NCBI GenBank assembly: GCA_022457155.1
Contig: JAJGOT010000474.1
Span: 1-64,000, forward strand
Source: Cladopsammia gracilis
Lineage: Eukaryota; Cnidaria; Anthozoa; Scleractinia; Dendrophylliidae
DNA: 64,000 bases
Direction of reading: 5' to 3'
Each line of letters begins with the position of its first letter. The stretch's first letter is position 1. Shown here piece after piece: positions 23,401-35,200 of the stretch. The notes under the pieces were generated by a model that was not told the DNA's origin, made no database searches, and was given only the letters and a program-made list of their open reading frames with translations. Made by a program: the position numbers and the translations under genes.

Positions 23401-26128
23401 CAGGGCCCCTTTTAACTTAGTGCAATATCCTCATTATTCATCAAACAGTTATTAGATATCGTAATAAGGGTTGTTGTTGTTCATCGTGGTGAACACACTA
23501 GTAAAGAAGTATTTTTCGTTTGTCTCACGATGTAGTCACTTCCGATGTGGATCGCGACGTTTCGACTGCATACTGCTAGTCTTCTTCAGGCGATGGGGTC
23601 GACTGGTTATGCGTCACCTTATGAAGCACGATGCTCTGCTGTGATTGGTTGGTTTTCAACAGCTGTGACTGGTGCATTTTGATCCTCGTCGCGATCCACA
23701 TCGGAAGTGACTACATCGTGAGACAAACGAAAAAAAACTTTTACTAGTTATTAGATAGTTTTTCCTTTTTAACTGTTTGTAAGTGTGGTAACTGTTTGTT
23801 GCTTTGTGGTGCAGTGACTGAGTTTTCTTTTAAATTTTCTGTGCTACAGGTGTTGTCACCTATGGGGAACATCAAAGAGGCATTAGCAGACATCAAAATT
23901 GCTCTTGATTTAAAACCCAGTGCTCAGTTGTATGTCATGAGTGGAACACTGCTATTTATGCAAGAGGTAATGGAATTGAATTGGTTTAGTACTGTATTTA
24001 CTACCACAGGATTTTTGTTAGAGCAGGGACACCGGGACCTTCACTCGGCTATTTCAATTATTGACCCGGCTATTTCTCAGGAAAATGTGCTAGTATATGT
24101 GAATAAAGAACTGCTAAAGTTCATGGGCTAGTTGATCGTTATTACGAGTAAAATAAAACATTACTGTGCTTTGTTACTAATGCCTCTTTCATAGCAGTTA
24201 AAACAAAGACCCAAATTGGTCAGAAATGGCGTAAAATGCACACTTTGGTCCTCAAAATTTCAAAACGTTTCTGCCATACCCTCCAGTGGGAGGGTGTTTC
24301 TCCTCCCATAGCTACCCCACTGCATCCCAATAAATGGTCACTGTTATTCACAATTTTGTCTTTGTTATTGCAAACCTTAACAAAAAACCCTGTACCAGAG
24401 GTGGATCTCAGTGATACTGTAAGTGGAGGGTCAGTAGAATTATCTTAGAAGACTTTGACTTTTATGACCCCCCCTCCTCCCCCCCCCCCCCCCTCCCGCC
24501 TTAGCTGAACAGCTGGATCCACTGCTGTACACAGTCAATGCTCTCTAACCTGGCACCCCTGGGTACCCCTCTAAGACCTAAGACACCTCTCAATATAGTT
24601 GGTCTCTACTGCACTGCAGTCACTCATTCTACTGCAGCTAAACTCTCTCTAAGCTGGACACCTCTCTCACCTGTCACAGCTGGCTGTGGTCCTGATGGTG
24701 AGAGAGTTAAGAGAGTAATTGCCTGTATAGATGGTTTTCACTCACGTAACCTTCAGTCGGTTGTGCCTAAAGAATACTGTTTAGAGGTATGTCGGACACC
24801 TAGACGACACTTAGAATTTTATTTTCAATAAATTTTTAAGTGTAAAAAAGAAAATCTAACATCCCCCACTCAGGATTGAACCTGTGATCTCAGCTAGGCT
24901 TAGGCTTAGATAGCCTACCGTACCACTGTACTACTGTACCACCTAGTTTCTCGGGTTGTTCAGGCCTAAATTTAACTATATAAACTGCTACCCATAACAT
25001 CAACTGAAAGCTAACCAGTTACTCCGTTATATAAGTTTCAATAAGGTGTCTGACATCCTTCTAAACGGTATTCTTTAGGCTTAACCCCTTCAGTCCTGTG
25101 GGACTCAAATTACAAAGGCCATGGCGGCCATGTTGGTGTACATAACAAAAGAAGTTCATTAAAATTCTTTTGTAGTTGTACACCAATATGGCCACCTTGA
25201 CTTAATGTGAAAACCATGTATAGCACAGTAGGTTTTGCGTTTTTTGACAAAGACAATCCTTTGTTTTTCAACCAGGATTATGAGGCTGCTACTGACAGTT
25301 TTCTTAAGTGCCTGGAGATGGACAAGAACCAGCCAACAGCCATGTTGTATTATGGATTATCTATGTATCACAGAGGAAGGGTGAAGGTAAATGATATATG
25401 CCAAATCTTTCCATGGCATTGCAAAGAAAACCCTAAAAAATCCCTGCCAAAATCTTTATACCCCCCCAAAAAAATCAGCCATAGAATTTTTAACTAAAAA
25501 ATAATAAGTCCCCAAATCACTCATTTTCAACCCCCCAAAGGCCTTTGTACCTCCCTGTTTTTAATATACCCGAGTACTTCCCCCCCCTCCCCTCCGCCCA
25601 CAGGCTACAGAGAATCCTGGGTTCAAACTGTTTCACTAACATAACTATAAGCTAAATTAAATGCAAGTACAGGCAAGTTGTGGTCAAATGGTAAAGCATG
25701 GCAAAACATTTACTTTTTACAAATGTGCAGCTGGTACTTTAGATTCTTCCTACCTGTTCAATTTTATCATATTATAAGAAAAGAAACTACCAGTTTATCT
25801 AGAATGTTATACTAACCTGTAGACACACCATGAGTTCATCTCTGATTTGGTTTTAGGAGTCCATTGAGATCTTTAAAAAGGTCCTTGACACAAACATCAA
25901 CAAGGCAGAGTGCCATCGCAGCTTAGGTCATGCCTACAGGTGAGTGACACAGACAGACAGGCAGGCATTGCAGACAGACAAACAGACAGACAGTCAGACA
26001 GACAGACAGACAGACTGATAGACTGACAGACAGACTGACTGACTGACTGACTGACAGACAGACTGACTGACTGACTGACTGACAGACAGACTGACTGACT
26101 GATTGACTGACTGACTGACAGACAGACT

Positions 26129-26159
<31 letters not shown>

Positions 26160-26216
26160 AGACTGACAGACTGACTGACTGACTGACTGACTGACAGACA
26201 GACAGACAGACAGACT

Positions 26217-26247
<31 letters not shown>

Positions 26248-29200
26248 AGACAGACAGACAGACAGGCAGACAGACAGACAGACAGACAGACAGACTGACT
26301 GACTGACTAACTGACTGACTGACAAAGGCAAAGAGATACAACAGCACAAAAGGGAGAGGTGATGAGCTACTTATTAGCAGATCAACATAATTTTTAACCA
26401 ACCCGGTTTGATAGTTCAAATCCTGGTTTCTGTCATTGTGTTATTTCCTTAGACTAGAAACATTGTCATTGTTTCCATTCTCAACCCATGTGGATAAATT
26501 GGTACCAGGGAGCAGTCTTGTGTCTGAAAGAGGGTTGGGTTTCCAGCTGTGGGTATCACCCTACACCCCAGGCCCACAGTAGCAGGGAGGGTAGGGGAGG
26601 GGAGGTCAGGGAAGGGGAGGGGAGGTTTGGGATCAGACTGGGGCACATTTAGACATGTTTATTGCACAAAACAAAACGAGTACAAGACTTAGTGTAACAA
26701 TTATGCTGCCATTTCTATTGTGTGCTTCCAGAAAATATCCATACCTCCCCCATGGAAGGTCATTGGAAATTCTGAGGGAGAGGGGGGTCTCAAAAGCCAA
26801 AGATTTTAATGGAAAATATGAAACAAAATTGGAGTTTCCAGAGAGGTGGGGGTGGGGGTCCAAACCAAACAATCTTCTGTGGGGAAGGGGTATGGATATT
26901 TTCTGCAACAACACATTAAATAATGTTGTTATTCATTTGGCATCTTATTTGTTTCAGGGAACTGGGAATTCCCGACCTTGCCTATGAGCATTTCACAGCA
27001 GCTGTTGCATTAGAGCCGACAGCATCCCAGGTTCATAGTGTACTATTTGTAAATTAAGAGATACAGAAAATTATACTCTATCTTATAGCATGCTGCTCTA
27101 GAATGATTGTAAGTGTTATTATTCGGAAAAGGTGGTGTACAAATTTTGGTTGTGAAATTACAAGTTGAAGTTTTGTGATGTCAATTAAACGCTTCCTTAT
27201 TCCCTTCTTGACAGAACTATCATTCCAGAGGGATTATCAGTTATATGCATGGACAACCAGAGGAAGCCATCAAAGATTTTGAGGTATTGCTTAACCCCGT
27301 AATGTAGAACTTTCTAACTTTTGCGTCTGTGGACGAAATCCTATGATGTGACCATTCAAATGAAACCTCATTGGCAGTACTTTTGCATGGTACCATTTGT
27401 TTTTCAATATTTCATAAAATGAAATTTGGTGTTTTTCTTGAATTTTGATTTTTTGGCACTCTTGGGAGTTAAGTAAAAAATGAACATTGAACATGGAACA
27501 TGTGTGTGTTTCTGCCTGCCAGAGCTCAATACATACAAGGCAGCACTCAATCCTTTTTGGTATGGCATGTTTGTGTTTCTGCTTCTGCTAGACCTCAATC
27601 AATGCACACAAATTAGCACTAAATCAAGTTTGTTTGTTCCATTCCAGGCATGTCTTAAATACAATCCTATCAGCATCTCATGTAAATACTGGGAAGGAAT
27701 TAGTTACGCTTCACTGGGAAATTTTTACGAAGCTGTGAAGTTAAGCACACAGGTTTGTGGTGACAGTCAAGCCCTGGTTTGCAGTCATTTTGTTATCCCA
27801 ATACCCCAAGCCTTACTATATAACTGAGACATCTGATTCAATTCATTATTACTCACACTCCCTTTTATGAAACACCCTGATCCCCCTAACTCCACCCTTT
27901 TCCCTGCCCTTCTACTGGAAACAACCCACTTTTAAGCTGAATTTCCGGCAATTTAATGAAAAAACGTCTGCAATTACAGTGTTACACTATGGCAGACTTA
28001 AAAAGATTCTGTCCCACCGAAATAGCAAAATTTCACTAAGCTTATTTCCATATTTTATCGCCAAATGCAGGATTGCAAAGATTGAAGTGGATTACAGTTT
28101 ATGAAAGTTGATTTATTGACAGGCAGTCGAAATCAAACTTGCCATTTTTTGTGAAATTTTGACTTTTGTAGCATTGCCATTGTTTTATCTGTTTAGTTCA
28201 TATTTCTTAGATTCGATCACTTTTGGTGATGGTTTCTTCCAATTTCAAGATAATAAAGTAAGCTTAAAGCAAGCTTCTGGCTATACAAATTAAAATTTCT
28301 GAATTGTTTTCGGGATTTTCCGAGGTTAAAATCTTTAAAAAGTCGACGTTTCGGCCAGTTTCATTAGCCTTCTTCAGGTCCTTTTAAAAATGTATCAATA
28401 TGGCGGAACATTGTTTAGCTTGGTAACTGCACGTAACTTTGTGACTGTTACATGACGTGTAAACGATGTAAAAATGCGCGGGAAAAGCAGTCGAAGGCCT
28501 ACCTGTGAAGTACTTTTACTTTGCGATAATTCACTGTCTGCTACAGTCTTTTTCACTATCAAAGAAAACACGATATTTCAGCTGGGAAAGTGCCCCTGTC
28601 AAGGCCGGTTTACACAGGCGATTTTTGTGCAATTTTTGTCCCATTTTTTGGTGCAATTTTTGTCGCGCGCGAGTTGCATCTTCGAATCGTGTGTGAAAAA
28701 TAGCAGTGATTTCAGTGCGATTTGTCGTGCAATGTCGCAGAGGTTTCGAACATGCAACTTGGCGACGATTTTTGGGAAATCGCAGCAAATATCGCAGGTG
28801 TAAACGGGCCTTAAGAGTACAGTATGTACTCCAGGACTTAAGAATACTCTAGAATTTGTTTCCAGTGATTTTATCGTACTTTACTGATTTCTGCCCTTGT
28901 TGAATCACACCATGAAAATTCTATTTGTGGTCTGCTTCTATTTCTTCCAATTCATTAGCCAGTACAATATTGACAAAAATTATTACCTGCTAAAATTTTG
29001 GTTTATATCCATTCTTGAATGTTTTTGTCCCCTCTATAAGGGATGCCGAATCTTGACCCAGGGAGTTTCCATTAATTGACCCGCGCATGTTCCCTTTTCA
29101 GTTCCTAATTGATGAATTTCTTTATTCTCCACACCTCTCCTGTTGACAATACATAGTGACACTGTAAGGAGAAAACAGACATTGAAACCCCTTTTATCTT

Positions 29201-32200
29201 TTCAATTTATAGGTATTGCTGACAGATTTATCTCCTCTACAAAACGTAGATGTAATCAAAAGTCATTACCTTAAAGGTGACCTACACAAATTTGCTCTGA
29301 TTATGGAGAATTGATGTATTGAGTGTCTCTCATCTTCATAATGGCATAACTGGATTATGTATTGTTATTTTTCCCAGATGGGATTCTAGTCCATCGGACA
29401 TAGTACAACCCCACCCCCCCCCCCAACACCCTCAACACCCCCCCCCCCCCCCGGACTACTGAAATTTCATTGTTTTGCTTCTGTCACCAATTCACGCTTA
29501 AACCCATTTATACTCGGGTGCCAATAAAACGCGGGGTCGGGGGCGGGGTCGGGGGCGGGGTCGGGGTGGGATTAGGTCTAGGATTAGGTATGGGATTAGG
29601 CATAGTGTTAGGATTAGGTAAAGGGATTATATTTAATCCTAGACCTAATCCCACCCCAACCCCGGCCCCGACCCCGCGTTTTACTGACACCCTTTATACT
29701 CAGGGTTTGCTTGAAAAGTAAATTAGGTTCTTGCAAGTCCATGAGATTTTTTTATTGATGCAAGATTGGAAGGAGTTAATTTTTCTGCAAGAGAGATGTT
29801 GAGAAAACAAAGGGTGTATAGTAGTCACCTTTGTTTAAAAATGTATACAAACCCGGTAATACATCAAGATGGAGACAGGTTCTATGTAATGTTTACTTCA
29901 TGAGCGGGAGTGTTGTAGCGGCCTATACAATCACGAGGTGCAACCGAGTGAATGTATAGTGCCGATACAACACGGACGCGAATGTAGTAAACAACTTGTG
30001 AAATTCACATTCCATATACAACTCACTAGTGGTTGTATCTAATTTACATATTAGATACAACTCACCAGTTAGTTGTATCTGGATTACAGGGTAACCATGT
30101 GATTGGAATGGCTCATTTCTATTTGTTAGTACCCTTATGAATTATTAATGAATTTTACAAAAGGGTATCCCACGTGCCAGTTGTTATTGAGAGCAGACAC
30201 AATGGAGAGACAGAGACGGACATGCGAACCATTTGACCTCCACTGTCTCAGAACTTACAGTAACGTCCCTGTATTATACGACATAGCATTTAAGAGTGCG
30301 AATACACGCCAAAATGAGTGTAAATATGACAGGTTATTACACTCTTCTGACTGCGCACTAAGAAAAACACTTTCGAAAACTAGATTTAAGAAAATATGTC
30401 TCTCATATAATTATAAACAACTTGATAACGATGTAGTTTTCATCGTGTCGCGAGCGTGGGACAAAGAAAAGAAAAAAACAATACAAGTAATGTTTACTAC
30501 ATGAGCGGGAGCCTATACAATCACGAGCCAAAGGCGAGTGAATGTATAGTGCCGATACAACACGGACGCGAATGTAGTAAACAACTTGTGAAATTCACAT
30601 TCACATGTAAATTAGATACAACCACTCAGGGGCAGTACGCAGCTCTTACAAGGTCTTCTCTGATTTGCTGAGAAAACAATAGAACAAACAACACAACAAT
30701 GGCTAACAATAGACCCTAGACCTAAAAACAATAGAGCTGCATGATATACAGGTCCAATGAAATTAGAGGTTGTAAAGAGCTGCGTGGTGTCTGACCACTC
30801 GTGAGTTGTATCTGGAATGCAAATTAGATACAACCACTCGTGAGTTGTATCAAGATTGTATCGGCCTATACAGGGTAATCATGTGATTGGAATGGCTCAT
30901 TTCTATTTGTTAGTACCCTTATGAATTATTAATGAATTTTACAAAAGGGTATCCCACGTGCCAGTTGTTATTGAGAGCAGACACAATGGAGAGACAGAGA
31001 CGGACATGCGAACCATTTGACCTCCACTGTCTCAGAACTTACAGTAACGTCCCTGTATTATACGACATAGCATTTAAGAGTGCGAATACACGCCAAAATG
31101 AGTGTAAATATGACAGGTTATTACACTCTTCTGACTGCGCACTAAGAAAAACACTTTCGAAAACTAGATTTAAGAAAATATGTCTCTCATATAATTATAA
31201 ACAACTTGATAACGATGTAGTTTTCATCGTGTCGCGAGCGTGGGACAAAGAAAAGAAAAAAACAATACAAGTAATGTTTACTACATGAGCGGGAGCCTAT
31301 ACAATCACGAGCCAAAGGCGAGTGAATGTATAGTGCCGATACAACACGGACGCGAATGTAGTAAACAACTTGTGAAATTCACATTCACATGTAAATTAGA
31401 TACAACCACTCAGGGGCAGTACGCAGCTCTTACAAGGTCTTCTCTGATTTGCTGAGAAAACAATAGAACAAACAACACAACAATGGCTAACAATAGACCC
31501 TAGACCTAAAAACAATAGAGCTGCATGATATACAGGTCCAATGAAATTAGAGGTTGTAAAGAGCTGCGTGGTGTCTGACCACTCGTGAGTTGTATCTGGA
31601 ATGCAAATTAGATACAACCACTCGTGAGTTGTATCAAGATTGTATCGGCCTATACAGGGTAATCATGTGATTGGAATGGCTCATTTCTATTTGTTAGTAC
31701 CCTTATGAATTATTAATTTATTTTACAAAAAAAAAATATTCTCTCCAGAAGGCTCGAAAAAATAAAAACTGACTCGTGAAAATACCGAACTGTATTACAC
31801 AACTTTTCGCTGAATAACCCAAGTCTGTATTATTTCTTTCTCAGAGTATTCACGGTACCTCCACTCTCGTCTGGACACGCCCCTCTCAGAGTATTCACCA
31901 GACGTGGATCTGGATGGTCGAATGAGAGATCTGTGGGTGAAGGGCATGCCTTTTAATGCAAAGGTGTAGTGACTAGTAGAATTTTTTTTACTCATGCGCA
32001 GAGCGGCATAAGTTAAGGTTTGCTCTCCGTTTTTCTTGTGTCACGATTGTGCACTTCTGGTTCATAGCTTTACCTTATACACTTCCGGTTTCTTGACTTC
32101 CGGCTACTCTCACTTCCGGTTCTAGTCTCAATAACGTTAGCAAGACAGCGTTACTGAAGTGTCACGACACCGTCTCCTACAACCCTCGTTACATTGCTAA

Positions 32201-35200
32201 TGTTCACGTTAGGTATATACAACACACAGAAGAATCACTGGCTTCCTTGTGGTACAACCTTCATTTATAAAACATTCAATAGTAACAACGTGATTTGCAG
32301 GAACGATGACTGAATGAAAGGAGTAACTCTTTTCCATGTCGGACATCTTCTTAATATACCATAAAACATTCTTACCCACGCGCATGAGTATAGGCTACTT
32401 GGAGCCTCTTGTTTTCTCTGTCCATATGTTTGTTCTCTATACTGACATGAACAGACAGGGTACAGTAGACACCCTTGGTTCAAGTGTCCTTGTATGGGAG
32501 AACAAAAAGGAGGTATGGTTGGGACTACAACTAAGTGTTCATTTTTATCTCGTGAATATGCAAAAGCGTTGAACGAGTAATAGCATACGGGGACAGATAT
32601 GCAAATTTTCACTCGTTCCATCGTTTGTAAACTTTTTTAATTCCCCAGTGTATTACGTGTTAAAAGATGATAGCGGTATTTTAATTCCCCAGTGTAATTA
32701 CGTCATTCAGTTGTCTGGACAGTCTCATTTCACATAATGCATATTTATGTCACGCTTAGATGTTTTGGTCATTTGAAATCTGTTTTACTCTTCAACTCTT
32801 TGACTTCAAACTCAGTATGGAAAATTAAAACCGATCTGTGGACTTAACCTTATGTTGTTTCGTTTTCACGAGATGGCTCTTAGGGCCCTTTGATTATTCT
32901 ATTATATTTTTTAAGCGTTTTAGACATTTTCATGATATTTTCTGTTTTAGAATTACAGTGAACAACCTGGTATACAACCTCACATACGGTTAGTAAACAA
33001 GCAGGCATTTGCTGTGAATCTTATGGGATCTGTTTGCTTTAAAACTGCCTGACTGCTTATATGTAAGATATACAAAGCGGGAAATTTAACAGTGCGACAA
33101 CTACATAGCCTAGGACACTAAGGCAATAAAAATTAGTCTCTTTGCAGAACAGAAACAAAGAATATCAACTTTGGTTGTTTGACCTAGGGGTAGCGAATCC
33201 TGTTTCTTCTTTTGGTTTAATGTCACTCAATTGAAAAACTGATCTAAATCAGTGTTAGTCCAATAGATGGTTTTCACTCACGTGACCTTCAGTCCTGTGG
33301 GACTCAAATGACAAAGGCCATGGCGGCCATGTTGGTGCACATAACAAAAGAAGTTCATTAAAATCTTTTGTTGGTGTGCACCGACATGGCCGCCGTGACG
33401 TAACGTGAAAACCATCTATAGACCGTGGTTGTTTACCATTTACACGGGAAAACCGGTTGGTCCACGGTTTGTGTAAATGGTAAGCAAAACTCCAGACAGG
33501 GAAATTTCGTTTGAGATTGGCATGTACCATTTACCATTTGACACCAGAAACGAGCTGAGTAACCACGCTTACGCATCAAAACTGGCACAGGGCCTGAAAC
33601 TAGTAGATAAAAGCAAATGGTACAAACATTTCCGCTTGGACTACCTTTCAAGAAATCCCGTTTTCTCCTGAAAATTTCCGTTTGGGAAGACCAAATTAGC
33701 CTTTCCATTTACGTTCCAACCGAAATTTCCGGATTTTTTGGGTAAATGGTAAACAACCCATTTTACAGTTTCTACTTAGTAACCTGGTCTTTGTGTGGAA
33801 ATGAGGCTGAAGTTGACCTTGTTTTGATAGAAACCTTTCTTCTTTTCATATGTAAATCATGTTGTTCTTATGCTAACATGATTTACATATGAAAAGCAGA
33901 AAGGTTTGTATCAAAACAAAGTCAACTCTAGCCTCACTTTCACGCAAAGGCCAGGATACTGAGCACACGACTGTAAAATGGTCTATTCAACAATTCAACT
34001 TTTGAGCATGACCTTTGTCTCTGCTCTGGATTCAAGAATTGGTGAAATTTTTTGCTGCAGTGTGAGTTTATGCATGCACGCGGGCTCTGCTACAGTAGCC
34101 GCACTGTGAATTAGCTACAACAGTCAAGTTCTGAAGTTAACGTCCTTCGGAAAGTAGGGACCTTGACCCCGATAGTATCAATTTAGTCGATTAAAAAGCT
34201 GAATTGTCCTGATTTAATCCCAGTAGATGCGTGTCACTTTTGGTTAAGTTTCAGTCACCTGAAGTCATAAAGTTGTTGTTTCAGTTGCTGAATCTAAATC
34301 CAGAAAATTGCGGTCTTCATTAAATTAAATAATCATTTTTGTCTTATTTTAACAGAGAAGTTGAGGATGTTAGTTTTGCCGATTTGAGTCCAGAGGCCCA
34401 GGTATGACTAAGCTTGTTTTAAATGATCGATCCATACATAAGAGAAAGTAAAAGCTTTTGGTTCGTGAAAAACACTTCACTAAAACACTACGCGTTTTCA
34501 ATGTGAAATCAAATTAATGTGGATTGGTGAAAACGGTACAAAAATGCTAGTGCGGACCAAAACAAATCTTGATACGTTTTCGTTAAAATTAAAGCATGGT
34601 ATTTTAAAAGGCTTTGGTCATGGACGGGACATGTTATATGTGAGAATTATTAGTTAGTTCCATATCTGGACCTCGTGATGGAAGAGCCAATCAATACTGC
34701 TTTGGACCATTTTTGCCCATTTCAAAATTATGTCTACAAATTAGGAGCCCCATCGTTACTGATGCTAACGGTTTTGCATTACTACGCTTTGCGATGGGTT
34801 AAAAAATTTCGGGCCACTTTCTCGGCCAATCAGAAGTAAAACGAAAACCAATCGTGATTGCTAGCACTCGTTTTCCCGCGCCTGGCGCCGGTTACATGTA
34901 TTTTCTTCGAGCACTGATTGGTTCATTGGATTGTCTGCATCTGTTGTGATTGGTTCATTGGATTGTCTGCATCTGCATCTGTTGTGATTGGCTAGAGTGA
35001 TTTCTTTGATTTTGCTTTTACGACACCCAATTGAAAACCGCTCTATTATCTGTTTGTAGGTAGTACTGTGCAAGTCCGCCACCCTGGGTCCCCTGGTTCA
35101 GTATAATTCGGACGGATTCCTGCCTAACTTAAGGCATCATCGCGCAATGGGACTTGCAATTCTTGAAGTGGCACAAGTGGCCAACAAGAACTGGAAAGCC

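Noticed and set aside
25897..26419. Long - strand ORFs of Ser-Val-Ser-Gln/Cys-Leu repeats
   Set aside because: They are translations of the GACA/GACT microsatellite; four-base periodicity keeps frames open without coding meaning.
29508..29721. Gly/Leu- and Pro/Thr-rich ORFs at 29.5 and 41.5 kb
   Set aside because: They are translations of the GGATTAGG/CCTAATCC hairpin MITE M6.
30148..31288. Two identical 118-codon ORFs suggesting a duplicated gene
   Set aside because: They lie in a 784-bp tandem repeat inside TTC13 intron 13, overlap an inserted MITE region, and have no recognised motif or splice support.
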